Shown: positions 1 through 11,284, counted from the stretch's first letter. The stretch: 64,000 nucleotides of DNA from Dryococelus australis (GCA_029891345.1 CM057000.1:124295838-124359837); one strand, 5' to 3'. Made by a program: numbers and translations. The notes: generated by a model from the sequence alone, not told the origin.

Positions 1-1080
1 CGATTCGCTATACAGAATGATCCTGAACGCCAGGTACGACGAGTGACCTGACGTGATTTCTAAGTAAGAAACGTGCACTTGAAAATTAGGAATTAAAGGT
101 ATATATTTTTTTACTAAATGTCAGAAACTTTACTATAATTTCTTGAGAACCATTCTCCCGAGCGCGTTGACTCAAGGTTATACTCTAGTGTACCTGCTAC
201 GATTTTTTACATCATAAAAATTGATTAACAGCTTACGCGTAACACACTTCTGTTGGTTAGTAATGCGACATCCCTTAATTTTGTAACGACTGGGTGATGT
301 TAGTACCCAGCAATGTTCACAGATGACACATATCTAATAACTGAAATTTGTTGTTTCGTTTTAAGAATGTTTCTAGCATTTTGCAAATAACTAATTTTAA
401 TTCCTAATTTTCACTGTTGTGTTTCTTCCTTAATATTCTTTTTCGGTTAAAAATAAATCGTGGTTTGTTTTTTTGGCATATTTTCCATAACGAATCATCT
501 GACAAAGTTGGTACACCTGGACTTCAGGATCCTTCTGTATTATGATTTTGATACAACTTTAAAAAGGGAACTTTTGCCCACCTCTAGTTTTGACCGATAT
601 TAATATTGAAAATTATGTCGTAGTTAATTGACTATGTTGTTCTTTAAGAATGTCAGACATCTTTCGGTCATTTATCTACAGCTGTGTGAAAAACAGGTCT
701 ATTCTCAGAAATTGTGATGAAATAAGTAAAATTTCCCTCGCTTACATAGATTTTGCACAATGATATGTCAAGGTTGCAATTTTAATTTTTCTTGGATGTA
801 CAGTAGCCTAGGTGAACAATTATGAGATCAAATTCTGTGTTCTTAATTTCTAAAGTCTTGTCTACAACGAGAGAAAACAAAACGACAGCATTTTAAAATG
901 CCGTACTTGAATTCACGACATTTCTGCTAATAATGTGAATGTATGTGTAGTGTGGATTTTGCATTGTTTTTCGCACCATCCACGTATTGTTCTCCATCGC
1001 ATCTCGTACGCTCTGGGGATCATGCTGACTGTAAAGGTTGTTTCCTATAAGGAACGACATTTCTGTTTGCGGTGTACTCG
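1..1080. other. AT-rich non-coding stretch, probable peroxidase intron
   Basis: No coding signal or recognised repeat is visible. The next exon of the minus-strand haem peroxidase gene, which should begin by completing the open frame left at 5711, was looked for here on the minus strand and not found. It is probably beyond the left edge. Confidence 0.5.
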
Positions 1081-1089
1081 TGGACATTC

Positions 1090-1330
1090 CGCCCTGACGT
1101 GGCAGGGGGCGACTTGTCTTGAAAGAGCTGAGTTGAGAGGTCGTGGTCGCCTCTTATTTCAGAAGTGAGGGTTAAATGAGGCTAAGCTGGAATGGCGGCG
1201 GAATGTAAGGGTGGAGGTAAACGGGAGATCCCTGAGAGAATCCGCCGTGGCGGGAAGCAAGTCGGGCGGTCACAGTACCACGTGGCCCCACATCACGCCT
1301 TGCTGTTCAGGCTGCACGTCTACGATTCAC
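1090..1330 (-). repeat. SINE-like fragment with shared core
   Basis: A GC-richer block. Its minus strand carries the motif TCTCAGGGATCTCCCGTTTAC at about 1217-1237, which recurs in at least five other places in the window (3511-3537, 6094-6119, 6261-6286, 34713-34740, 47381-47407). No clear tRNA-like head is seen, so this is probably a body fragment of a tRNA-headed SINE family. Confidence 0.5.
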
Positions 1331-1654
1331 CCTGTTAGTTTCTAAGATTTGGTTTTGAGTTGAAAAACAGGCTTATTTAAGCAGCTGAACTAGCAGCAGT
1401 TTGGCATCAAACGTTTGTAATAAATGCTTGCATTCAAAAGCAAGCATGAACACGCACGTAGCTAACAAAACCGCTGACTTTGGAAAGGAACTTTTCAAAT
1501 CTTATTACTACTACAACATTGTCAGGAAGAAATCAACTCACATGTATTAATTTTTATAGACAGGGGGACAGTGTTCTCTAGTATACCGCTTTCATTTTTG
1601 CATTGCTGGAAACGAATATTTACTTTCGACAGAATATTTTAGTGATGTTGCGCT

Positions 1655-2060
1655 TTCCGCCGTTTCGCCGCATTTTAAAAATTAAACCTTTGAAAAATCA
1701 CCCCATTTATCCCGAGTTTAGTTATTTCCTACACTCTAAATTCGAATCAGTGGAAAACCACTGATTCTCAGTGAAAATGGCCCCACCTAGAACCAGTGGA
1801 AATAAAAAAATAAAAAAACACTGATTGTTTCAGTGGAAAAATTATGCTGATTGAAGTAGTGATGTGAGAAATTTCATTGATTCTAAGTGTAGCCATTTTC
1901 ACTGGGCGAATCAGTGGTTTTCCACTGATTAGAATGTAGAGTGTAAATATGACATATACCACAAGCATTTTATACTTCTGTTAACATAAATGTGTATATA
2001 TCATTTCTCGTCAAATTGATGTTTTACCACACATTTTATTTACAAATTATAAAGAGCCTG
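1655..2060. repeat. Dispersed repeat, copy 1, interrupted by a MITE
   Basis: The flanks of the MITE at 1732-1943 match the stretch at 8110-8300, which has no insertion. Shared pieces include TTAAACCTTTGAAAAATCAC on the left and CACAAGCATTTTATA plus CTGTTAACA on the right. The repeat family itself is not recognised. Confidence 0.65.
1732..1943. mobile_element. 212 bp MITE with ~50 bp inverted termini, TA target
   Basis: Ends read CACTCTA and (reverse complement) CACTCTA. The arms stay complementary for about 50 bases, and each arm contains the palindrome AATCAGTGGAAAACCACTGATT (here split as AATCAGTGG and CCACTGATT). TA flanks both sides (1730-1731 and 1944-1945), as in Tc1/mariner-type insertions. 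There is no coding capacity. Confidence 0.75.
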
Positions 2061-3410
2061 TTTTATTAATATGCCCTTCTCAAAGTACTCCAGATTGTGG
2101 TTTCCTTTTAACCGAGTGTTGAACTCCGAAAATATTCCACTTATCTCTGACAGTGATAACGTCAAACTATTGCCTTATCTTCGTTTATGTTCGTTGCATT
2201 TATTTAATTGTGTGTTAGTTGACAGTACTATTTAAAAACAAAAAAGAATGTTAATGTATCCAACTTCCCCGGTACCGAGTAATTAGCACCGTCCATTTCC
2301 TTCAATGCGAGTTTTTGTTCCTCGCATATCTCAAGTACAGAGTCCCAAGATTTCTCTCAATTTTTAAAGATATATCAATTAGAATAACAGGAAAGTTAAT
2401 TTTTTCTAGTCTCCCTTATTTTATATTAATATCAGCATTGTTAACAGTTTATTTATTATAATTAGTATTATAAATTTGGTGCATTCTACAAAATTGTTTG
2501 TGTACTTACAACAATTATTTTTGGGATGGGATATAAATTTTTCGTGGAACTGAACATAATGCAATTGCTACTTCAATATCGCTCTTTTTTAACTGTGCAC
2601 TGTTACAATTCTGCCTTTCTTGGCATACCAATTTCGTACATTGTGTATATTTTAGATTTTATGCACGTGATTTTTTGTGGCTTAAGTAAACAGTTGAAAT
2701 GAGCAAGATCCTGTTTTAAATTTGTGTGTTCAATTATTAAGTTTCTCCAAATAATTTTCTTGATTTACTACCTTTTCATCAAAGTTTTCTGTTTCTACTT
2801 CACTGTAATTAAGTGGCGTAATTTCAGTTGGATCACGTGCAGATTTCCCATGAATCACACCGAAAACCATGCTTCCTGTCACTTTTAGCTGTAATTCATT
2901 ACCAGGATAATTTTTCTTAGATATTCCATTTTTTTATGCTCGCTGTTCAATAGCTAAGACAATTATTGAATTCTGGTTTGAAAAAAACCAATCACCTGGT
3001 TTTAAGATACTTGTAGGCCTACTGTTATACGGGCGAAGCCAGATTTCTGGTAGGAAGGATGAATTACATTTAACCCTTCCAGACCCACTATAATTTGCGG
3101 TTTTAGGTGTCACGACAATACATTTCTATACATGCTGTACGTAAGTCAACACAGTACTTGTTGGTTGGCACTACCGATTATCAGTAGGCTTCGTGTTCGA
3201 CTACAGCAATAAGAACCATATATCAATATCACGGTTTACTAATCAGTTCCTCCCACGAAAGATCACTGGACATTATGATGCGCAGTGAACAATACTGGTC
3301 AAAAACAACTTTCCTACATGTTGTGTACCCAGTTGTGTATGCTGGCCCTGAATGGGTTACATAAATAAAATAAAATTTAATTTTCTAATTTAGAACACAA
3401 CAGGTATAGC
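2061..3410. other. AT-rich stretch, nothing recognised
   Basis: Low-GC sequence with no long reading frame, no splice-flanked exon and no obvious repeat structure on either strand. Confidence 0.4.
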
Positions 3411-3414
3411 TCCC

Positions 3415-3600
3415 ATCAAGAGAGACCTTGCACGCGCTCGATAGCCGAGATCTTCAGCGCCGTATGTGTAAAGCGAGGTGAGGATGAATTGTTACCGGAA
3501 TGCAATTGCAAGGGAAACGGGAGTACCCCGAGTAAAACCACGTCCACTGGGATTCGAACCTTGTCCACCGTGCTGGGAGTATATACATCGTCTAAATTTA
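3415..3600 (-). repeat. tRNA-headed SINE, minus strand
   Basis: The minus strand has a Pol III B-box GGTTCGAATCCC at 3548-3559, followed by the core CTCGGGGTACTCCCGTTTCCC shared with other copies in the window. A TCTCTCTTGATGG tail follows. The A-box end is degraded. Confidence 0.6.
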
Positions 3601-5496
3601 GAGTAAAAATGTGTATCACCTACTGTTTATTGCAAAGTTAGCATCCTCTTGCAGGCAACTCAAGGACTCCCCTCGAACCGTCGGCCACTGATTTCATTTA
3701 TGTCGCGGAGGTATTTGCAGTACATCATGGTTCTCACATTCATATTTTAAGGTGCCTATCTGGCCTCATAGGTATGTTGCACTCAATACTAACCCTTGAC
3801 TTGGATGGCCACATAGGCTGCGTTTATAGCTGAGGTCATTTTGATCAGATAATCCTTCGCACTCAAAGATTTAAATGAAAGGTAACATCGCGGCTATGAT
3901 CAAGGTGGAAAACCTTTCCGGGCATCATGATAATAGGTCATAGCCCTTTTGTAATAGGAAGGAAGGTCATCAGTAGCCAAGGTGTCGAGCCAGTGTCGGG
4001 ACCGGAGAATGGTGACGTTTGAAGTCATACGAGAGACTCCAGTTTTTGTGAGCTGAACACTTTCCATATCTATATGATACCATCATCAGCCTGAAAGCTC
4101 ATTTCTGACATGCATGAGCCATAGATTCGAAGTGTTTCCTCCGTACGCAGTCCCTCCCATTTCTCAGCAACATTTGAAAATGCGAATTTTCAAAACATGC
4201 CACATGTTTCAAGTCATTAGTGTTTCAACAGCACCGTTCCCGACACCAGACAAGACACACAACATCTCTGCTCTGCAGTTAGCAAAGATAGTTGGTTTGG
4301 GCATCAGCTTCCTGAGACCATAACATGAAGATAACCATGTGCAGTTCTTGCTAAAACGTTTTTGAGGCTTCAGCATTGCATTCCAGTGTTAATCCCGTGC
4401 TACATGCTTGTCGTTCAAAAACAGTATTTTGAGCCTACGCCAGTCGTGTTTATTCTGAGTCTATTGATGACTAACTGCTGCTGTATATCGGATGTTTTAC
4501 TCGAGTTCATGTGGTGGAGGTACATCCGTAAAATTATCAAATGTGAAAGTTGAATTTTCGTTTGTATCGTCGAACTTGTGTTGTTAATTTCACCAGCTTC
4601 TACAATTACATGGCTTTATATTTTAAGGCATTATATTGTCATTTTCACAGCACAGGTAGCGTTGTGATATTTCTCAAACTCGGTCTTCTTCTACATGTAA
4701 CTAGGAAATTAAACATATGTGCAAGTGGACCCGGCTATTTAGTTCGCGGGGTCTTACATAACTCAGTTGTTTTGGCACATCAGTGCCGGCCTGTATAGAC
4801 TCGTGACCCTCCTGTTGTATGAGCTGCGCGAAGATATAAGCAAAATAGAGCAATGTCAGACATTCTCAGGCCACAGGTATCCTCTCTACCAAATAAGATG
4901 TATCAATCCACATAGTTCCGGTCGACAGTTTTCAGCTGGGCCTAGTTACTAAGTTGGCTGCTGGACTACTGATCATGCAAGCTATGATAATATATAACCT
5001 GCTGTAAAAAATTAAATATTCTGTGGAAAGAAGAGATACACATTGAGTGGTTGAACCTACCACATGTTCTCTCAAGCAATATACTGGTTGTATTAGTTGT
5101 TCCAATCCTGAGGCTGAAGGATATATGGAGAGGAAACTTCTCTCAATGATATATCAATGCAGTGAGCGGTGACATAGCGGAACGGAAGTTAGGGCAGCAG
5201 GCAGGCCGTAGTTTCGAGAGCTGAATGTTTTTTATGATGCTGAAGTGCACTAAATGCACGTGTTTCAGTTTTAATGGTCGACTACCACTGTGGCAGATGT
5301 GAACCACATTTCTAGAGTTTTTGCCAGTGGGGTAAACCAGGGTTTGACACTACACAAGGCAACACTATAATGAGGGATAGTTTCTTGGTGTAGAAAAATC
5401 ATGAGTCGATTATAGCACAGTAAACAAGTTGTTATACACAAAGTATGTATTGCTTTTCGTAAGCTGTGCAGTGTGTCACTTCACGCCAGTTATTAT
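3601..5496. other. Non-coding stretch, nothing recognised
   Basis: Mixed-composition DNA with only short chance frames on both strands. No splice-consistent exon or repeat family was identified. Confidence 0.4.
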
Positions 5497-5678
5497 AGGC
5501 TACCCACGGTAAAGTGAGCACTTTTGAGACGCTAGTAACTTTTTATCCATTTAACCAATTTTTTTACCCATTAACCTCATTTTAAAATAAATATTGCCAC
5601 GTAAGTAATTAAAAATATTTATTGACTATAATTTCAAGCGCGATGACTTTCAAAAGTGCTCACTTGACCGTGAAAAGC
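5497..5678. mobile_element. Short (~180 bp) copy of the AGGCTGTTCAC MITE family (MITE-A)
   Basis: The left end carries GGTAAAGTGAGCACTTTTGA and the right end TTTCAAAAGTGCTCACTT, which are inverted versions of each other and match the termini of the ~420 bp family at 9022-9446. The interior is mostly deleted. Its right end lies about 30 bases inside the intron after the peroxidase exon ending at 5711, unusually close to a splice donor. Confidence 0.7.
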
Positions 5679-5710
5679 ATGTAGGCATGTGGCTCCAGAG
5701 GGAAGCTGAC

Positions 5711-5838
5711 CTGGTAGAGCCGCTCGTCGTCCCAGTGCGGGTTGATGTGCTGGAGACGGTCGGCGATCTGGTTGTGCTGCCTCACCAGCATCGTGTGCAG
5801 CACAGACAGCACCACCTGCTCGTTCACACGGTTGTCAC
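5711..5838 (-). CDS. Haem peroxidase exon: distal arginine segment (AGDNRVNEQ)
   Basis: This is an internal exon of a secreted animal haem peroxidase. The minus strand has acceptor TTGTGCTTGCAG before 5838 and donor CAG/GTCAGC after 5711. It begins with two bases that complete a glycine codon begun by the exon ending at 8511, giving FLAGDNRVNEQ across the junction. In this family the conserved Arg of GDxRxNE is the distal catalytic arginine. The exon continues through a helix reading LVRQHNQIADRL, where most relatives have REHN, so Glu is replaced by Gln. It ends in phase 0 after RLYQ. The next exon, which should lead towards the proximal histidine, is not visible and must lie left of the window. 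The frame runs open past the donor into MITE sequence, but that is not coding. Confidence 0.93.
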
Positions 5839-5965
5839 CTGCAAGCACAAGTCACTGCTGCAGTATTCTACCTGCTTCCCGCATCCCACCTTAACATGCC
5901 CTCGGGCATAAAATTCCAACGAACACATATGTCTACCCATACATACACATCTGTGTTTTATATAG

Positions 5966-6290
5966 GGGCAGAGGTGGCGTAGTGAGCAGGGCGCTCGCCT
6001 CCCAAGACGGCGATCTGCGTTATATTCCCGGCAGGTCCACTCCCGGATCTTCACATGCGGGGATCGTCTTAGACGATACCGCTTGCCAGCAGTTCTCTCG
6101 GGGTGCTCCCGTTTCTCCGTCCTTGCATTCCAGCGCCGCTCTGTCCTGTAATGTCCGGGGATTACGGGATTTTCAGTTGGAACCTGTTGGTGCCTCTCAT
6201 TTCTGAAGTGTGACACCGAATGAGGATATCTTACGATTGAATGGTGATGAAATGGAAGTTGGGGAAACAGGAGTACCCTGAGATAACCTA
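5966..6290 (+). repeat. tRNA-headed SINE with shared core, plus an inverted core copy
   Basis: The head GGTGGCGTAGTGAGCAGGGC resembles an A-box, and GCGTTATATTCCCGG resembles a decayed B-box. The core TCTCTCGGGGTGCTCCCGTTT sits at about 6094. A second core in inverted orientation follows at 6261-6286, so the block is compound: either two SINEs tail to tail or a rearranged copy. Confidence 0.6.
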
Positions 6291-6951
6291 CTGGCTAATG
6301 TCAATGGCCATCATATTTTCCAGTGTGAAACTACAGTATACATGGTCCTGGTGGTGGGATGACCCTAGTGGCTGAGTGACTATAATGGGAGTTGCATTGA
6401 GAGAAATAAATATTTCCTGGTATCGAATATATTTACTTGAAGAGAACGTGTTAACATTGAACAATATTTGGTTAACACAACCAAACCACTCTTTCAGTAA
6501 ACAACCACATGCGTTCAATTGTAACAAATGATAAAGTTAAAAATAATGTGTTGAACCAAAACACCTATTAGCTTGTTTCGACATTATCAGCGTATATTTA
6601 GTACACAAAACCATTTCACGATGGTTATCATGCACTTCATAATATCCTGGTAGATTATAATCACTAGTTTGTTTCTAACTGAGGAAATATTTTGTTGCCT
6701 TGAACATTTTGTAACAACAAATTCAAATCGTTACACTACCAGCTTTCATTTGGTTGTCTGCACCATTTATGAGTATTTGTTTGAAAACACAGCTTGAGCC
6801 TTCACATACAATATGTATGGCGATTTGGGATAACAGTAGTGTTTCTCAGTATGGCTGATAACGTAATTTTGGTATAAACAGTCTCTTTAAAATAATTTCA
6901 CATCAAAACAAAAATAATATAAAATGGAACAAATGCGTATAGGGACTAATA

Positions 6952-6954
<3 letters not shown>

Positions 6955-7020
<66 letters not shown>
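6955..7020. repeat. (TA)n microsatellite, ~33 units
   Basis: An uninterrupted alternation of T and A over 66 bases, in intron sequence. Confidence 0.98.
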
Positions 7021-7024
<4 letters not shown>

Positions 7025-7930
7025 ATATTTTCGAATATCTATTTAACGAAAAACTGTCATTTCATTTTATTAACCTATATTTTCTACATACTTTAATATT
7101 CCAGCAATTTTCACTAATTTTTCAAGGGATTATAGTAAGAATTTATGGTTTTCGAAAATCGATTCAGTAGAAGGAATGAGGAAAAACATTAACTACATAT
7201 AATATTAACACAGCAGATGCTTCAATACACCATGTTTTATTTAACAGTTTAGTGGTAATATGTATGATACAAATAATAACATGAATAATAACAATTGGTT
7301 TTAAATAATTAGTTACAAGTTTTCAGAAAAGGACATAGAAAAGCTTATATCCCACGTCGAGTGTACCACAACATAAAACTTGAAGTAAATTGAATTTTGT
7401 AATTATGTAGGAAAATAAAACTGAATTGATGCAAGCTTATACTATTTAACATATGGAGGGTGATTATGTGCCGGGTTCATAGAAAGTGTCGTGTGTGTGT
7501 GTGTGTGTATGTTTGTGTGTGAAGTAAAGCATGAGCAAAGTTTAGTACTAATAGTGAATTTTTTCTTTTACTTTAACCCAAGTGCTAAGTGCACAACTGA
7601 GACAATGACGAGATAAGTGCGTCTAGGACTGAACCCCATACGTCTACAGGGGAGGGAAGTCATGCAAGGAGGAATACATCTTGTCAGGGGGGGAGGGGGG
7701 GTGGTTGGGCAGCCATGGCAGTGAATGGGGTCGTAAGTATCTCCGTAAGTGCACCTTTAGTTAAACTTGTATCTAAGAAGGGAGAGGGGAAAACTACAAA
7801 ATCCAAGTTCAATACTTAGTGATACGCTTACAGTATGAAAACAAATGCTGCAAGAGAAATATGGGTGGGAAACATGCTCTTTATTAGCGTGTAGAGAGAG
7901 GGTTTAAAAAAAAACTAGTAGAGAGGGGGC
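7021..7930. other. AT-rich intron sequence with a (GT)n run
   Basis: No coding signal. A short (GT)n-rich tract lies at about 7489-7521 and a G-rich run at 7687-7705. Nothing else was recognised. Confidence 0.5.
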
Positions 7931-8109
7931 AAGATATGTCATTTATTTGGCGCTGGTTTAGCTACAGTGATGCGTGCACATGGCGTGCACTGGGCCGTTA
8001 TTCCCTTAAAACGCAGTAAATTCCTGAAACACTCAAAAGTAAATAAAATTAATTTGCCTTTGTGTTTGTTCAGGGCCACCACAAGCAAGCCAATAAAATT
8101 GCAATCTAT

Positions 8110-8300
8110 TCGCGGTTTTTTCACACTTTTTGAATTAAACCTTTGAAAAATCACCCCTTGTATGATGCGTTTGGTTGTTTTCTAAGTTTGTCACATATCA
8201 CAAGCATTTTATAACTCTGTTAACACAAAATATATATATTTTTTCTGTTAAATTAAACTTATATTTATATTTTATCTATAAATTATAATACCTAATTTAC
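8110..8300. repeat. Dispersed repeat, copy 2 (empty site)
   Basis: Matches both flanks of the interrupted repeat at 1655-2060 but lacks the 212 bp MITE. It therefore serves as the unoccupied reference for that insertion. Confidence 0.65.
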
Positions 8301-8510
8301 AATAACATGGATTAATTAAAACAGGGAGAAGCTAGGTATGTTCGTAATGCCTAAAAAGAAATAGTTCTTATGCAAAATATTATTACACTGAGCGGCTAAG
8401 CTTTGTATGAACGAGGTGGAGGGATATCCTGGAAGTAGAACTTTAGCAGGGCTTCAGAAAAGTTGTAAGTAACCGCGAACGGACTATATAAGAGATGACG
8501 ACGAACGCAC

Positions 8511-8735
8511 CAGCGAGGAAGCAGTATATGTCCTTGTCAGCGCGGATGCAGCCGTCGTCCGGGTGGTCTATCTTGAGGGGCAGCAGATCCTTGAGCTCCA
8601 GCTCGCGGAAGACGGGCAGCGTCCTCATGAGTCCTCCACGCCGTAATCGTAGGCTCTCTGCCACCTGCTCGCTCGACCCGTACACTACGCTCCCATCGAT
8701 GTACGACGTCACTGCGTTCGTCTGCGCCCGGGGGC
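8511..8735 (-). CDS. Haem peroxidase exon: SYIDGSVVYGS segment
   Basis: Internal exon of the minus-strand haem peroxidase. The acceptor is GGTTGCAG before 8735 and the donor is GCTG/GTGCGT after 8511. The two leading bases complete a Gly codon from the exon ending at 20122, giving LGPRAQTNAVTSYIDG across the junction, a hallmark of animal peroxidases (Cys-x-Leu-Gly-Pro-Arg, then DGS-x-VYGS). The exon codes for about 75 residues: the DGS loop, a Leu-Arg-rich helix (LRRGGLMRT), then LPVFRELELKDLLPL and an acidic Cys-containing stretch ending CFLAG. It leaves one base for the next codon, matching the exon at 5838. GC content is much higher than in the surrounding intron. Confidence 0.95.
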
Positions 8736-9021
8736 CTGCAACCAGACACGTGTGATTCCACCAACATTCCTGTGGAACTCTACATTAAGTCTGTTCATGG
8801 TAAACTTACACCCTAAAAAAAAAATAGTCCACAAATTTACCACAGCGGTGTATATGTATAGCAAGAAACCGTAAATGGTAGTAGCGTTCCTCAATTTGCT
8901 CAGGAAACAGTGAAATGCGTAGTGAAGTTTCCAACTTTGTATAGCAGTGACGCAAAAGTTCCTATATCTGTAGCCTGATGTGTGGCGTTATTTCCATAAC
9001 ATGTATAGGTGTTACTGTTAT

Positions 9022-9446
9022 AGGCTGTTCACGCTAAAGTGAGCACTTTTGAAAGCACTGCTTAAGATCTACTCGTACCCACATTGTGTATTCTTCCGCC
9101 TTATGTAAAATTAACATTGCTATGGGCCTCATCACTTTATTCATGCTTCGGCCAAGTGAAACTGTGAAATTATTAAGAAAGTAAAAACTTTACAAATCTG
9201 CCATTTTTTTTCACTTCGATTCATTAAAAAAACCGAAAGCGAAAGAAATAATTTTAAGTTATCACAAATGGGTTGCCTAACACTTTTTATTTGACGTTAA
9301 GATATGGAACTACTTTCCATCCATCGTTACCAACTTTGCTGGGCGAATGTCGGTCAGTGCGCCCGTTAAAATGTATGCAAGCAGGAGCAGTGACTTTTTC
9401 CTGAGGTTCATTTCTAAAGTGCTCACTTTATCGTGAACAGCCTTTA
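9022..9446. mobile_element. Full-length ~425 bp MITE-A element (TIR AGGCTGTTCACG)
   Basis: Left end AGGCTGTTCACGCTAAAGTG and right end, reverse-complemented, AGGCTGTTCACGATAAAGTG. Identity of the inverted termini extends about 33 bases to CACTTTTGAAA. The interior holds family landmarks seen in the other copies, for example CACTTTATTCATGC and GGAACTACTTTCC. It is non-coding and its autonomous partner is unknown. It is the best reference copy in this window. Confidence 0.85.
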
Positions 9447-9464
9447 AGTAAGTTTAACATTTTA

Positions 9465-9740
9465 CAGTGAGCACTGTCATAAGCGCTGGTTAAGATCTAC
9501 TCGTATTTGTATTGTGTATTTTTCCACCACATGGAAATTTAACGTTTCCATGGGCCTTGTCACTTTATTCATGCATCTGTCATGCGAAACTGTGAAATTA
9601 TGAAAACAGTAAATATTTAACCGATTTTATAACTTTTTCAACTCATATGCATAAAAAACAACAGAATGCAAAAAAAAAACATTCTTATAATTTGTACATG
9701 TTGACCAAACACTTTTAATTAAATGTTAAGGTTGAATGAT
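9465..9740. mobile_element. Partial second MITE-A copy in tandem
   Basis: Repeats the left and central landmarks of the neighbouring full copy (AGTGAGCACTGTCATAAGCG, GATCTACTCGTAT, CACTTTATTCATGCAT) only 20 bases after it ends. It then fades out after the ACACTTTTAATTAAATGTTAAG landmark. The right terminus is missing. Confidence 0.65.
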
Positions 9741-9973
9741 TAATTTAGTATGTTAAATATAGTAAACTTAGTGTGATTCTGCCTCCAGAGATGGCATTGC
9801 TTATGTCAGAAACAGAAAGTGTAATGCCGGTAGGCAGGCTAACAGCAAGGCACGGACCGTTATGTCCCTGCCCGGGAGGGGCAGGCGGGCGATCCAGGTG
9901 GCCCAGGCATAATAGCCTCTCACTCAGCAGCTTATCGCTTGTTGGAATTTCCACTCGGTCGTGGCTGTGTACT

Positions 9974-10005
9974 GGAGAGAGAGAGAGAGAGGGGGGGGGG
10001 GGGGG
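9974..10005. repeat. (GA)n followed by a poly-G run
   Basis: About eight GA units run directly into about 16 G residues. Confidence 0.95.
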
Positions 10006-10712
10006 ACAGCAGTCCGGTAGAAGAGTTTCTCTTCCTTTGCCAGGTTTGAAGATTACTTCACAAATACTTGCTTGTTCCTCAGATTTCATATAACGGAGGT
10101 TATTCGGATATACAAATAATTTGGCGAACGTAAATCTGTTTTATAGTTCAACAAATGGGCGGTAAGCGAAACAACTGTCTCTGTTTTATTCTATGTTGAA
10201 AACACTGTTGTATTAAGATTTATAAAATACGAAATTTTTACCACTGCATGATTTTAAATTTCTAGCAAATTTAGTTTATTGAGTTGCGGACCTCTGTAAC
10301 CAAATTTTATTGATGGCCGTATGACGAGTAGAAAATGAAGGAAAAAAAGTTTTGATTACTATAAAATGCGAATGCGAAGGCTAATTAATAATTAATCTTG
10401 ACTTAAAGATATTCTGATATGCACCTAACTCCTACATTTTGTACCACGGTGACGTCCACACTGCTTATTGTTTCCAAGATGTAAAGCGGAAGGGGAGAGG
10501 CTCAAATTTTCTGTACCCACGCCCATGTATATTTTATTTATGTATATATATATAAATCTTATCTGTATCAGTGTGTGTTGTATGTTTGTTGGAGATGTTA
10601 TGCACAAATATAACACTATTTTAATTTATATGCCAAGGTTTTAAACAACACGAGTTACAGATATTTAAGAGAATAGAGTACTGAATTACTGCTTGAAAAG
10701 TCAATGCGAATT
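10006..10712. other. Non-coding, nothing recognised
   Basis: AT-rich stretch between a microsatellite and the Tc1 element, with a short TA-rich tract near 10545. No gene or repeat family was identified. Confidence 0.4.
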
Positions 10713-10713
10713 A

Positions 10714-11282
10714 CACTATCTACCAAAAAGTAATTGGGCACCAGTGAAGATAGGTAATTCAGTACGTCAGTTGACTTGTGTTTCACGGCCTTCGGCGTAA
10801 GACCGCTGGTGTTTGTTCGTGGTAGCATGAACACAGAGGCCTATTGTAACATTTTGGACAATGAAATGCTCCCAATATTGTGGCGTTTTTACGGAATGGA
10901 CCCGTGTTACTTCCAGGATGACAATGCCAGGTGCCATGTTTCAAGGGCTACTACGTAGTGGTACGCCGACAACAATGTTCGCCGATTGGACTGGCCCGCC
11001 CAGAGCCCCGACCTCAACCCTATAGAACATCTTTGGGACGAATTGGATCGCCGGGTGAGGGCTCGTCAGGCGCGGCCAAAATCCATTGCTCAACTCATGG
11101 AATGGTTGCAAGAGGAATGGCGACGAATCCCCGTGGATGTCCTGCAAACACTCGTAGAGAGTATGCCAGACAGGATGACTGTTGTTATAGCCGCAAGAGG
11201 TGGCCCTACGAGATTCTAACAGGGTGACAACCACCGAGTAAACATTGTGGACAGGTGCCCAATTACTTTTTGGTAGATAGTG
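10714..11282 (+). mobile_element. Internally deleted Tc1-type DNA transposon, 569 bp, perfect 29 bp TIRs
   Basis: The left terminus starting CACTATCTACC and the right terminus ending GGTAGATAGTG are exact inverted copies over 29 bases. TA dinucleotides at 10712-10713 and 11283-11284 are the expected target duplication. Only the C-terminal half of a transposase remains between them. A full element of this group is usually over 1.2 kb, so roughly the 5' half of the transposase gene is deleted, while both ends stay identical. It could have been moved in trans by a related transposase. Confidence 0.93.
10776..11219 (+). pseudogene. Tc1/mariner DD34E transposase C-terminal half, one in-frame stop
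   Basis: A single reading frame holds the catalytic core. The second catalytic Asp is in YFQDDNARCH, and the catalytic Glu is in SPDLNPIEHLWDEL. There are exactly 34 positions between them if the internal TAG codon (about 10956) is counted, which is the DD34E spacing of Tc1 transposases. The N-terminal helix-turn-helix domains and the first Asp are absent. The frame ends with the family's usual tail, RMTVVIAARGG. The single amber codon and missing N-terminus mean it cannot make a working enzyme. It lies inside a peroxidase intron, on the opposite strand. Confidence 0.93.
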
Positions 11283-11284
11283 TA

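Noticed and set aside
1..1080. Searched for the next peroxidase exon on the minus strand
   Set aside because: No block with a matching phase-0 start and the expected conserved residues was found.
5824..6216. 130-codon minus-strand frame
   Set aside because: It extends from the intron upstream of the peroxidase exon through a SINE; only 5711-5838 is supported as coding.
8495..8767. Plus-strand and alternative minus frames over the peroxidase exon
   Set aside because: Shadow frames of a GC-rich coding exon whose true frame is fixed by the SYIDGSVVYGS motif and matching splice phases.
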